Origin: Ganoderma boninense
Taxonomy: Eukaryota > Basidiomycota > Agaricomycetes > Polyporales > Polyporaceae
Direction: 5' to 3'
DNA length: 64,000 nt
NCBI GenBank assembly: GCA_002900995.3
Contig: CM035308.1
Location: forward strand, 434,001-498,000
Shown: piece after piece, positions 34,475 to 49,102 of the stretch
Position numbering within the stretch: position 1 is the stretch's first letter
Layout: each line of letters opens with the position of its first letter
Made by a program: the position numbers and the translations under genes
The notes under the pieces: model-generated
The model's database searches: none
Seen by the model: only the letters and a program-made list of their open reading frames with translations
Told to the model about the DNA's origin: nothing

Positions 34475-36959
34475 TCATACCTCGCCAATAGCCGAGGAAG
34501 TGGACGCTGTGTCAGCCTTGATGGTAAGTTGCTTGTCTTCATCCTCCATGATGGCGGACATATGTTCCTGCTCGTCGTCGAGGTAGGGATACGACCGTTA
34601 ATTTCGGGTATCTGAGAGAAGAGATACATAGATGACTTACCCTGTGGCGTATCGCGGACCATATTCGGTAATGGTCTCAACAGACACCTTTATCCCGCCG
34701 CCAGGACCGAGGGACTGTGCGTCAAAATTCAGAAAAGAGGGAGCTGCAAGTTTTGAGAGTAGGTAAGTACCTTGGGCGGCATCTTCGGGTGGTAGTTCAG
34801 AAGTCGAGGTAGACGGGTGCATTGAGTGGGGCGAGCCATGTTGCTGAGATGCCATGCGCCTTTGGCCACCTTCTCTCGTAGCATTTCCCGGCTGTTCAGC
34901 CTGCACGAGCGGAATCAGCGACATACGCGAGCACCTGCAAAATAAAAACTAACAAGGCAAGGAAGGAGTTGACGTAGCCTGCGCAACGCTTCAGTATTTG
35001 ACCGGCAACGGTGATGATTCGATGATAACGAGACGGCGGCGTACGCACATTTGCCCATGATCCAGAAGAAGCTCAGCCAAATGAAGTTGGTGGGCATCGC
35101 GGCGAACTGCATGATTCGCTCCTGCTTAGTGCCCGAGACAGCCGTCAACGGCACCAAGCCAGCACTTACGGCAACGACGCAGATCGTCCCGATGACGCTG
35201 GCAGCAAAGCAAAAACGTCACTTAGTGACGGAGGGAACCCCCCAACGTGTACCGCACGTTTACCTCGTGAGAAGCCCGCTGTTGATGCTATAGACCATCA
35301 GGAGCGACACGACGGAGTCGGTTCTGTCCGCGCCACGATGGCACGTCGTCAATTGTCGTCAGAATGGCGCCCAGCCCCCCAAGGAGGAGGAGAAGAAAGA
35401 ATGCGAGCGGACAGACCTCTTCAGCCCAGTCCGCTTCTTGTGCAGGTAGTAGCACATGGACGCTGCGATGATGACGTCGGCCACAGCAGCGGCGCCCAGC
35501 CCGAGGCATGTTTCCCACTGCAAACGGAGCGTGGATTCTGGGTCCTGCGCCACAGACACTAGTGCTCGAGGACACTCACGGTCAGCGTGCCGAATTTCGA
35601 GAACCGCCCGAGATTGAAGCTAGCGCGCGTGGGAGGGGGAAGGGAGGGAGGAGATGAATAGGAGATCAACTGGTCAACTGGCAGGACGCGGTGCGGCGCG
35701 CGGGAGACCACTCACGACTTTACGGTGAAGACTAGGTCGTGTCCGCACAAGGGTGAGCACATGACGCCGAGATAAAGCCCGCGCAGAGGGGGGATTCTCA
35801 CCGACTCCGAGGCCTGCGAAGCAAGGGAGCTCATTCAGTACGCGGGATCTGCGGTGGGCGGGGACAAGGCTCGTGCGACTGACCGAAATGAAGGCACGCC
35901 AAGGTGACCTGAATGGGAGGGGTCACGAGTTGCAGGGTTGAGGAGGGAAAGTGTGAGCACTCACGATGATAGCGGTGATGACCCAGTTCTTGCTCACTGC
36001 GAAGCGCGGTTATGAGAATAGAAGGCGGGAGGTAATCAGGAATGTACCCACTCATCCACACGCGACGTGCGAAGAATCTGTACAGGAGAAATAAGCACAG
36101 ACGCGCAACGGACGAGGAGGAGGGGTCTGACGTACACTTCAACGATGAGTCCGATGAGGCCCTGCGGGTGCCAAGGAAACAAGTCAGCTGGCTGGACGGG
36201 CGTAGTGACCATGACCTTGGCTTACGTTGCAGTCCGTTTGAAGCTGCGGCCCTCATCTGGTAAGAACATCGGAAATCGAAGCGTTTCACAGAAGACTCAC
36301 CGCCATGCTCCTAGAGGGATCGTCAGTCCGCCCAGAGGCAACTCAGCCGACGACGGTGACACTCACCATGTTATCCGGTCCAGGTTGTCAGTGTCGCCAA
36401 AGTTCGAGATCAAGTACCTTTCAGTATCCGTCCATCTGTAAACTGTCCTGGGGATTGATCGAGAGACGGTCGCACCAGTAGATTGTCCGTGACACAGGAT
36501 GAGATGAATAGTATCCAGCGCTCTGTGGACCGTTTATCGTTACGCCGTATACGGTTCGAGGCAAGAAATGACGTACGTTAGGAGGATAACCTGTTGCGTG
36601 CATGTATTACGACATCACCCATACTCGAGCGCAACGACCCGTTCAACATAAGACTCACGAGCCCCTTGATGTATGGCTTGTCTTTCGGATAATGCCTACG
36701 ACGGTGTAAATACCGTGAACGCCAACACTCAGACCATGCAACACACCTGAAGTAGCTAAAACTGCTCGTACAAACATTAGTCACCCGAACGGTAACACAT
36801 CCCTCAAAGGCCCAACGCACGTCTGCAACAGCGTGATTCCAAACAGGCTGAGCAGATTGAATAAGTGGTCGGACCGAGAAGAGCCGAGAAAACTGCTGAC
36901 CATGCGCTGACAATGAGCCCGTCCAAGGCTGCGCCAAAAGTGCTGTCAATGACCGCCAT
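34475..36959 (-). CDS. DUF6534-type multi-span membrane protein
   Basis: Very intron-rich gene (at least 13 short exons). It starts MAVIDSTFGAALDGLIVSA (exon 36959-36901), then CLFGITLLQTSFSYFR, HYPKDKPYIKGL, VILLTALDTIHLILCH, ITWSMA/GLIGLIVEVFFARRVW, SKNWVITAIIVTLACLHFG, SFNLGRFSKFGTLT, WETCLGLGAAAVADVIIAAS plus MCYYLHKKRTGLKR, TDSVVSLLMVYSINSGLLT, SVIGTICVVA, MPTNFIWLSFFWIMGK and CYVNSFLALL. This block order matches the basidiomycete-expanded DUF6533/6534 seven-helix family; function unknown. The cytoplasmic tail contains MSLIPLVQAEQ, GGGIKVSVETITEYG and YLDDEQEHMSAIMEDEDKQL before the stop at 34475. The final junctions, near 34640 and 34950, are not resolved. Confidence 0.8.
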
Positions 36960-39806
36960 GCTGTTGCTTGTTACTTGTTCCAATTTCCCTGTTCGTCCAG
37001 ATGCGCTCGTGGAGGAGAGCAGAGTCCAAGGTCCAAGGTCTACCGGGCTGGGTCACAGTGGGGAGAGGAAGTCGGGGAGGGGCGGCCACTGCGCATCCAT
37101 GCACCCTGGGGGTGATATAAATGCGGCCGGCCCCTGGGCGGGGGGGTGCGTGCGCCACTTGATGCAGATGCAGGTTCCGGTTCGAAGATCTGAGAGCTTG
37201 CGAAGGTGCAGCCTGAGCCTGGAACTCGACGCTACGCACTCGGACACAGTTCTGCCGACCGTCCGAACTCGCACAGCTGGCGAGGGGCCTCGGACGTCCC
37301 GGGCCCCCGATCCCCCAGTACAACTTATGCGCCGCCCGCCTGCCCCGAAGAGAGAGTCGCCGAGCCGAGTCCTGGGAGGAATGCCGCCAGGGCGTGGGTG
37401 ATCGCTGCAGCTGCAGATTTAGTTACGATTGGGCGTGGGCCTCGCCGGGAACCCGCGTCCTCCCTTCCGGGGAGGCTGGGAACACCGGAAATCCATTCCA
37501 TGCCCGAGCAGCACTTCAGTTAGTCTTTAGTCGCTTTAGCTGCGAGGGGAACAAGCTCTGTATATTTCGTCGATGTAAGTCCGGAGTGGAGACTCACATA
37601 AGATGGAAGACAAATGCGGCTGTATGTTTCGGTGGCTGTGCCCAATACTTCTTGGAATGTTTATTCTTTCCGGCGGTTTCCTATGCTGAATCCCACCCCG
37701 TGTGCCACTCGTCCTCGCCGTTGCCTACCTGCGCTCTATGTCCAACCTTGCAGGCCTGTTGTCAGCGCAGTTGCAGACAACTCCCCTCTCTCGCCGTCGT
37801 GCGCCCCGCATTTTGGGACTAGACTGAAAACCTGCCCTTCGAGCTGACTGCGCAGGATATAGTGCATACGGTCCGACAAACCACATCGATGTAATGGACG
37901 GCGGGTACTGATTTCCAACCTGGTCGTACGGCGCGAACTCAGCGCGATGGCGAGACTAGAGGGTGACAGCACGCACTCTTATTTGGCGGTTGGGGGGTGG
38001 CTGCCCAGTCTACGTATGTATTCCGGGAAAAGGCCCGTCTTCAATCTGCTGTATCTGTGAGGCTGATAGGCCTGATTTGGCTTTCTGTGCGTCAATGTAG
38101 ACGTCGTTGTGTTTGACTTTCGGGCAACGAAGCCAATCGTAAATTTTTCGCGGTTCGATGCGGATCGCAGTCCTCGGCGAACTAGTTTCAGTGTCAAGGC
38201 GGCTCACCGAATCAGAAGGACCGAGGTTATCCCTACTGGCAGAGGCAGGAGCAGCCCGGAATCAAAACGATCCCCGTATACCTGTTGAGCATCCACGTAA
38301 AGCCAAAGTCGGCAGTGAGAAACCCAAAACATACACATGGGGTTGCCGGCCGACGGCATAACCGTTGTCGCGAGCCGCGACGCACCGAGGTCCGAGTTCG
38401 TAGAAAACAGTCCGTTGGGTTAACATTTTGACGTCGCCGCATGCAGGGCCAAGGGTAGGTTCGCAGTCAGACAAGACAATTGGAGGTGGTGGCGACGGGG
38501 TAGACGTCCAAGCTCCGGTCAGAACAACCACCACGTAAACCTACGATAGTGGGCAGAGCGCCCACGGAGATTCCGAGCTTCCTAGAATGGAGCCGAGAGC
38601 TCGAGGTGTGCGTTCGCTGGAGGCGTGTTCACTGGCAGGGCGGAGGTAGCCGTTGCCATGGCGCACAGCAGGCGTTTTTACGGCAGGCGAGCATATAGAG
38701 CATAGGTACGTGATATAAAACTCAAACACCAACTAGCATGTCGCCGCAGACGTTGGGGGCTTGGAGCGTTGAGGGCCCTGAGGAGCCTGGCGATGGTGGA
38801 GGGGGATCCGGAGTGATAGTCGGGGCGAGTGTTGGCATATCAAAACTGCAGTCGACGTTCGCGCGCGTCGAGCTGTTTGCCCCTGACGCCGTCCGTCAGC
38901 GCCTGCCTGCCCCGTCGAGACCGCTTCGAGACCGGGTACCCTCATCTCCCTCGGCCAGCAAGAGTTCTTCGCCCCAGTTTGCTGTCGGAAGCTATGGATT
39001 GAAGTGGGGGGTCATACTAATATAATCTGAATCCGACGACAATAAGTGAGGAGTACGCTTTGTCCACAAGAAAATGCCCGTCAAGTACTTGTTCTCCGGG
39101 AGGGCCGGCTTTGGATCCCGTAGCCGTTAGCCGTCGGCGGCACAAATACGAGCAAACAGGTTTTGCGCGTGGAACGACTGCAGTTTGATATGCAAAGCAC
39201 TGTAGCGCCTCGTGGCTCTCCTTTACTCTGCTCGTTATGGCAGTGGCAGGGCTAACGTGGTTGAGTCCTGTCCGGCACACTGGCTCGTACGCAGTCCGAG
39301 GCTCTGAGTTCTCCGTCATCTCTCTAGAAAAGCTTCAGGAAGATGGGTGGCTGAGGGAGAAGTCGTAGAGCAAGCTGAAGAACGAGTTCTGGCGGCTAAC
39401 TCCTCAACGAACGTTAGAACACCGACGCCCCATGGCGCTCCGGTCTGCCTTCTAGTCTCTTCATATCCCCTTCATAGGACAACTACGTGCGTCTGGTTTG
39501 CGCTCACCTGCAACTCTCCATACACTCGAGCTCTACCCAGCGCCGGAACAGCGCGCACAACAACAGCCCCCGCACGCCACTATCAGAAACGATGAAGTTG
39601 CTTGTACGCGGACATAATGTGGACGACATTCAGATACTATGCTACAAGACACTTCTAACACGACATAGAGCATTGACATTGGGGGAATGGAATGGGAGGT
39701 GGTAGGTAGAAGACAGCGTTCGTGTTGTGAACGGAGAAGAGAAAAAGTGGAAGTTGGGGTTTGGACGATGAGGGGAGAGGAAGAGGAGTCGTTGGCGGGC
39801 CCCCAA
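36960..39806. other. 2.8-kb spacer
   Basis: Between the start of the DUF6534-type gene and the stop of cullin-1. I read all frames and find no protein-like segment longer than about 40 residues. It may hold the DUF6534-gene promoter, untranslated RNA or decayed sequence. Confidence 0.4.
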
Positions 39807-42861
<3,055 letters not shown>

Positions 42862-44913
42862 GGGGGTCGTGAACGGTCGGAGGAGCGAGGAGGGGCAAGA
42901 GAGAGGATGTGGTAAATGGTCAAGAGCACTGGTTGGGCGTCTGGGCGCGTGGCTGCCTCAAGTCACGCAGCGTGCCCCCGCCGACCGTGACTCCATGCTC
43001 TCGACCACCATCCTGCTCGCGCGACCCAGATGGCTTCCTCAGGCGTCCATTCTATCTCCAATACAAGGGTTGTTGTGTCACCTCCATAGAGCTCTTTAGT
43101 TGCAAATAATCCTCATGCTCCCCCCTAGAGTCTTCTGGACAATAGGTGAATCCATCACTCTGCTTAAGCGAGCGTTTTCAAAGTCCACTGATTCGCGCCG
43201 CTGTTTCCATATAAATTTATCCTGTGTGGACGAGCAATGATATACCTCGATGCACAACTCCAGAGTCGTAGCTGGAAGGCGTAGACCCTATGTGGATGGT
43301 CGGAGGCTGGCGTATTGAGATGCGTGGATCACGATTCCGTCGGCTGCCGCCACACCAGTGAGTGCCGAAAGTCCTCCAATGCTTCTGCATGTTAGATTTC
43401 TCGGTGTGTTCTTCATTGCGTGCGTGCGTCCCCATATGACCCGTCTTTGGGCGTATTAAAGAAAGAGGGGGGGCACTTTCGACATTGTAGGTCGTTTTTA
43501 TTTATCAGCCATCCACTCGCTGAACATAATGACCCTTGATCCAGTTGTGGCCGTTGCAGTCCGACGGCTTGAAGCTTGAAGCTTCAATAATAATACCGGA
43601 ACAGACTTTGTTGTGCCACCCCCCATAAACAGGCGCCCCTCCGCCGCCCCCTCCTTAGCAATTCAAACAACTAAGTGCCTACAGCGTTGTAACTGGGATG
43701 CTCCAGGTGCTCGCCTCCAATATCATATCTGCTGTCCATGCATGACCAGACCTTCCGAAATTCAGCGAGTGCGGAGCGTCCTCCTTCATTCTACGTTCAC
43801 CATTCCGAACTTTCCTGAAGTCACACAACAACCCTAGGGGGTAGAGACCTATGGCGCGGCTCGGAGACCCACATGCATTCAGACACAAGGTGTCAAATAC
43901 ATCAACCTCGTGCGGCGTACAGTCGCAAGCCTCATTCAGCGGGGTCGAGTGACGCGCAGATGGCTAGTACTCACCGTGGACACCATGCAACAGGTTGCTC
44001 GAGGCTCGAGCTCGAGGTCTGATACTCGTATGCGGAAGAGAGCAATAGTGTCCACATGAACGACAGATGATAGTTGGACTGCAACGTGAGTCTCCTCACT
44101 GCGAGAAGGTGTGTCGAAGAGACCCTCACTTGCGCTGGCAGAGTGGGGTAGGTCGTAATGTCGCATCACGGAGTTCTTTATGACCCTGCACGATACATTG
44201 TGGAGTCTAGCTAATGGCTTTCGACGGGGGCCTCGCAACCGTCCGCGCGGAATGCGTTGTGGACCGTGGGGAAGCACTCCGGGACCGAGGAGATTGGTGG
44301 AAACTCCCATGAAGGGTCCGAGGACAATATTGTGGGCACGTTGATCGGTTTGAAATGTCCTGAACGCGTTCAGATGCCTCATGGCCCGAGGGGCGCGGCG
44401 TTGTATGCGTTTACTGAAGGATGCAAAGCGTCGGAGTTCGTCCCTTCGTTTCAGGCTCCCCTCGGGCGTCGGGCCTCGCGATACCTAGACGAGCAGCATA
44501 TCCCCGACTGGCAAAATAGCGGATGCATGTCCATATGGAACGCCCGACTCGGTCTTGTGGGGACATCTGACGCATACGAATACATACACTGAAGGAGAAT
44601 ACATTCATGGGGTCTCGCGGCGGAGGGGTAAGTTAACTGTACGTAGTATAAATCCCGATGTCCCAAGCGAAGCGGCATCACTTGCGAGAGAGAGTCGCCG
44701 AGGAAATACGTATTAAGAGAGTGTTCAGGACCTATAATGTATGTAGAAACTGTATTTGTGGTATGTTCACACTCCGATATCAGACAAGTATACTTCGCGC
44801 AATGTTCCAGGGGGTATACCAGTCAATCAAGCCGTCGAAATCCAAAACAGAAAGTCGCAAGTCCCGTAAGCCCGAGCGAGGGAGCTCTTCGTCCTGTCCG
44901 AGCCTGCCCAAAA
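42862..44913. other. 2-kb spacer
   Basis: Between the start of cullin-1 and the stop of the mannitol-1-phosphate dehydrogenase gene, both on the minus strand. No protein-like frame. A short repeat of GAAGCTT lies at 43568-43588, next to a (TAA)n run. Confidence 0.4.
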
Positions 44914-46116
44914 TCAATTCAGCAGCACATACTTCGAGCTCAACGCCTGGTAGGCATGGATGATTTGCGCATGTTCCTTGCCGCCCTCCTCGAACCCGGT
45001 GACGTCCGCGACCACTTTCGAGATGCCCTCGCCCCTGACGCGCTTCTGCAGCTCCACGCTCTGCGAATCCTCAGGGACGTCGAACAAGAACGCAGCGGCG
45101 ACGCCCGTCGCCAGGTTGTCCGTCGGCAGCCCGAACTCGAGCGCCATGTTCATCGGGCCCAGGAGCCGGTCGCCCTTCGAGAGCTTCCGGAGGGGCTCCC
45201 GTCCGACGCGCACGACGTCGTCCTTGAGCCGCGGGTTCGCGAAGCGCTCCATTATCTTGTCGACGTACTGCCCGTACTCCCCCTCGTCGAACCGGTGCCT
45301 GCGCACGAGCGCGGCGCCCGCCTCGTCCCGCAAGGCGGCGTAGACGACATCGCGGATCTCCTGGTCCTGCACGGCGGCGTCGATGGTGCGGTGGTGCTTG
45401 AGAAAGCCGAGGTACGCGAGGATGGCGTGCCCGCAGTTGAGCGTGAAGAGCTTGCGCTCGACGTAGGCCTGCAGGTTCTTGGTGAGCTTCACGCCCTTGA
45501 GCCGGACGGGCGAGAGTGTGCGGCGGAGCGCTCCCTCGTCCACGACCCACTCGTAGAAGCCCTCGACGCCGACGTCGAGAGGGCTGTCGCGGCCGGAGGG
45601 CTCGTACGGGGGCACGATCCGGTCCACGGAGCAGTTCGCGAACCCGACGTTCTCGTCGGCCCAGGCCTTGTCCTCGTCTGAGAGGGCCTTGAAGACGTGT
45701 TCGCGCAGGAGGGTCGTCTGGTGGATGACGTTCTCGCAAGCGATGATGTTAAAGGGCGGTCCGTGGGCTTCTCGGCGGGCTTGGAGGCCCTTCGCTATGG
45801 TTGTCGCGATCCTCGCGAGGACGGTCGGGCCGACGGCGGTGGTGACGAGATCGACGGCGGGATCTGCGAACGCTCGGATGACGTCATCGGAGGTAGAGAC
45901 GACCGCGGAGACGTTGGAGACAGAGTTGTGGGACACCTCGTCCTCGTCGAGGACCAGGACGTCGTACGAGTCCCGCTTGTTGAGCTCCTGGACGAGTTCC
46001 TTGTTGACGTCAGCGAAAACAACATGGTAGCCGGACTCGACGAGGAGGGGTCCGATGAACCCACGACCGATGTTTCCCGCTCCGAAGTGGATGGCCTTGG
46101 GCTGGGATATAGTCAT
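44914..46116 (-). CDS. Mannitol-1-phosphate 5-dehydrogenase
   Basis: Interconverts fructose-6-phosphate and mannitol-1-phosphate with NAD(H) in the cytosol, feeding the mannitol store used for carbon and osmotic balance. The N-terminal Rossmann fold has the dinucleotide motif HFGAGNIGRGFIGPLL; family blocks follow: NIIACENVIHQT, FANCSVDRIVPPYEP, ALRRTLSPVRLKGVKLTKNL, the catalytic-helix region LFTLNCGHAILAYLGFLKHH, and FGLPTDNLATGVAAAFLFD. The length, 400 residues, is normal for the family. The frame is uninterrupted: no intron and no frameshift, unlike nearly every other gene in the window. It starts at an ATG at 46116; about 450 bp upstream lies the divergent start of a GPI-protein gene. 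The bacterial name is mtlD; I leave the symbol empty because fungal naming differs. Confidence 0.93.
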   Translation of the reverse strand: MTISQPKAIHFGAGNIGRGFIGPLLVESGYHVVFADVNKELVQELNKRDSYDVLVLDEDEVSHNSVSNVSAVVSTSDDVIRAFADPAVDLVTTAVGPTVLARIATTIAKGLQARREAHGPPFNIIACENVIHQTTLLREHVFKALSDEDKAWADENVGFANCSVDRIVPPYEPSGRDSPLDVGVEGFYEWVVDEGALRRTLSPVRLKGVKLTKNLQAYVERKLFTLNCGHAILAYLGFLKHHRTIDAAVQDQEIRDVVYAALRDEAGAALVRRHRFDEGEYGQYVDKIMERFANPRLKDDVVRVGREPLRKLSKGDRLLGPMNMALEFGLPTDNLATGVAAAFLFDVPEDSQSVELQKRVRGEGISKVVADVTGFEEGGKEHAQIIHAYQALSSKYVLLN

Positions 46117-46566
46117 TGGAGCTGCAATATTGTGCTTTAGGTGCTCTTCGTCTCAATACAAATGAAATGCTAACTCACGGGTGGCGAAGCGACCTGTGCG
46201 CTGATATTTGTTGAGGAATTTGAAGAGAGCTTGAGGCTAGCGGGAAAGAAACTTTAATATGGTGGCCCCTACCTGAACTCAACGCTTATGACATCAGCAC
46301 ACCGGATGAGAGGATTGGGGAGTATATTGGGAGCCTGGTGTCTGCCGCCACCATGTCCACCCGCAGTCCTGGTCTGGTCATCGATGATGTTGGCTGGGGC
46401 AAACAGTGGGGCGACGCAAGCGCCCACTCCCGAGACTTGCTGCACGTCCATCACCGCCAGCGACACCATTTGCCAATACCCACCACGTCTGGCCAGCAAC
46501 ATGCGACAGCGCGCCCGTCTTAGCTCTTGTTTGATTCCCCTCTCGCCGTAGGCCACGTCGTCGGCG
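46117..46566. promoter_or_regulatory. Divergent intergenic region
   Basis: 450 bp between the starts of the mannitol-1-phosphate dehydrogenase (-) and the Kre9/KNH-like gene (+). It must contain both promoters. GAATTTGAAGAGAG and TTTAATATGG at 46210-46262 form its AT-richer core; no clear TATA box. Confidence 0.4.
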
Positions 46567-47443
46567 ATGGCCAACTTGAAGCTTCTTCTGTTTCTCTGGC
46601 CATTGCTATCCTTGATACTCATTGCACAAGCAAGCCCTGGATCTTGGCCAAGGGATGGTGCGAAGGACGGCAACATTCTCATCGCGGACTTTCCGCCTCC
46701 CATCGAACGACCAGGTGGTGCGGACGTCTGGACTGTGGGGGATGTGGAGGTAGTGAAGTGGTGAGTGGGTTTACTGCGACTGGCGAGCGCTCCATTCATC
46801 CTACTCTTTTGCGGCCGCATGTAGGTCCACGAAAGGTCTCAACTACACTCTGACGCAGGTGGGGACAATCCTGTTGGGATATCTCACGGCAGATGGCTCG
46901 CAAAGAATCTTCCCAGGTTTGTTGTGTACCTTCGAGTTTGTGTGCTGGTTGGTCTAACATTAACCCTTCCGAATCGCGTAGACCAGTCACTTGCAGGAAC
47001 TTCACCCTAGTCAGCGGTTCGGTCAACGTCGTAGTGCCCGAAGTGCCATCTGGAAACGCGTACTTCATTATCGGTTTGTCATCCCATCCTCGACTCACAT
47101 CATCCGCCATTCACTGACCAGGTGCCGAACGTATAGTGCTCGGGAACACCAACAACTGGAGTCCCTTATTTTCCATCACCAGTCCAAACTCGACCTCCTC
47201 CGTCTTTCCGACCTCCCTCGCGTGGGTCTCCGGGTCCGCCGCACCCAGCGTCACGGCTAGCGTCACAACGGCGGTCGACGCTCTGGTAACCGCCGGCTCC
47301 TCCCCATCACCCACGTCCTCTCCGATGTCGCCGGCCGCAGCGAGCCTTGCTTCACCTCTTTTTCAGGGCTGCGTACTCTCTGTGCGCTCGGTGCGGTTGC
47401 GCCACTGGCTGCCATGATCAGTGCGGTTATAGGTTTGGTATGA
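46567..47443 (+). CDS. Kre9/KNH-like GPI-anchored cell-surface protein
   Basis: The N-terminus MANLKLLLFLWPLLSLILIA is a signal peptide (cleavage likely after QAS). Residues about 30-125 match the Ser-Thr-rich GPI-anchored membrane family: ERPGGADVWTVGDVEVVKW, VGTILLGYLTADGSQ, NFTLVSGSVNVVVPEVPSG, NAYFIIGAERIVLGNTNNW and SPLFSITSP. A Ser/Thr/Pro-rich stalk follows. The end LRTLCALGAVAPLAAMISAV is a hydrophobic tail typical of a GPI-attachment signal. Exons are 46567-46760, 46825-46916, 46982-47073 and 47122-47443. One base is missing near 46997 (LAG/NFTLV) and another near 47366, just before the tail; with both restored the protein is 233 residues and all phases fit. A role in the cell wall is inferred from the family. 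Confidence 0.75.
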
Positions 47444-48239
47444 CGTCTCCGAGAGCATCCCGTTGGGATCGTCGGCGTCACGCACCATGTACCGTACTCG
47501 ATCAGATAACCTCTTTGCCTCTTTCGATCCTCCCAAAACACCGTTGGGTGCGCCCGATCGGAAACCACTGGCTACCACTGGGTGCGCCCGATCGGAGAAC
47601 GCCTCAAGGTGCAAAGGGTAGACGCGTCGGCGCAGGGTGGAAACATCGTGGAAGGTCACCTGTGCAGCACCTTGGACTGTCATGTTACCTTCCCTTGCGC
47701 GCGTAGACGCTAACTCCGGTGTATATCGGCATTCTGTGTCATTCCCTGAGCGCCCTTTGCCCCCAGGAAGTAGCACCTGCATGGCCAGACCTTCATTGCA
47801 GAGGGTAAGGTGGTCATAGTCAATCTGTGTCGTCGTTCGCCTCCGGCACCCTTGGTGGCTATACCCCAGATATAACTCTGGCCAGTGCACCTCGATGGAT
47901 GCATTCGTTCCATCGTACCTTACCCGCATCATTATCACCAGCATACTCTACACAGGTACTGAGCTGCACCCGCATTAATGACCCCCACCCTCAGTCCGCC
48001 CAGGCGCACAAAAACGTCCGCCGTCTTCGCGACCATATGCATGATGCATATGACCGTCGCGCGCACCGGCGCAAGCGCCTCGCCCCATCAACCTGGTTCC
48101 GGCGCGCACGAAGCGCAAGCACAAGCAATGGCAGCCCCATGTTCCTGGTACGCCTGCGCGATCATCAGCGTCGTCGCGCGCACTGAACGCGATCTTCCTT
48201 CTCTCTCTTACCCTACCCTGCCCTACCCTACCGCGCGCC

Positions 48240-49102
48240 GTGCGCAGGTCGGAGCATTATGTCAATGCGAGCGCGGTGCCTCTCGCTGCCGTCCATGTGC
48301 ATATGCATGCTCCGGGCCTGTGTTCCCCCAGTGCGGCCCAACCAGACACTCTCCATTGCGGTGGGTGCCGTTCGCCGGAGTGTGTCCTGCGTGACGAGCG
48401 CGTTCGCAGTCTGACGCCGGGCGCAGCTTGTCAATGGGAAGACTGTGATGAATCGCAAGACGCGGACTCAGACGCGGACTCGGACTCAGGCGCGAGCCGC
48501 CAGCACCCTGCGCTTTGGCCACACGACGCCACTGCGGTCTCCAGCTCGGACTGGGACCGGGACATGGACATGGACATGGTCGATCTGCCCGCCGCGCTGG
48601 CGGATGCGGAATTGTCGTCGTCTCGTCCGCCGTTCGCGTTGTCATGGACTGCGAACTCGGAAGTCCAGGAGCGACACGGGCGCGGAGCCCTAGCCCTCGA
48701 CGCCGCAGCTGGGAGTGGGAGTGGGACCTGTCCACCGCGTTCGTCGGCGGCGCCGGCGATGCGCGAACTCGCACTCCACCGCGAGCACGAACGCGAGCAC
48801 GAAGCTGCGCCGCTCCAGCCACGGTCGCGGTCGCGGTCAGGCACTGTCAGTGTCAATGTGAGGCGCGAGTACGGGCCAATGCTGCGGCGCCCGCCCCCAT
48901 CTGGCATCTCAACGTCGATGTCCAAGTCTTCCGCCGCCCATGCGTCCCTGGAGTCGACCCCAGGAACACTGGCGGCTTGGCGGAGGCAGCTGCAGGGAGC
49001 TCAGGCTCGTTTCTGGGGGCGCTGTACGCCTCGTACAGCCTCTGGGAGCTCGCAAGCGTGCTTGCTGCCATCGCGTGGCTGCTCGTCTGTCTCGCCGCAT
49101 GA
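48240..49102 (+). CDS. Doubtful gene: acidic protein with C-terminal hydrophobic tail
   Basis: Several overlapping plus-strand frames look partly coding. One carries an acidic segment (CQWEDCDESQDADSDADSDS, then WDRDMDMDMVDLPAALADAE). Another ends in SSGSFLGALYASYSLWELAS followed by VLAAIAWLLVCLAA and a stop at 49102, which would make one C-terminal membrane segment. They could be one gene joined by introns or one-base errors, because other genes here have such breaks. The dinucleotide-like repetition (GACATGGACATGG, CGCGAGCACGAACGC) makes all three frames open by composition, so the coding claim is weak. No family is recognised. Confidence 0.25.

Noticed and set aside
38738..39025. Open frames of about 95 codons in the 37-39.8 kb spacer
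   Set aside because: No conserved motif, no supporting splice structure, and comparable frames exist on the opposite strand.
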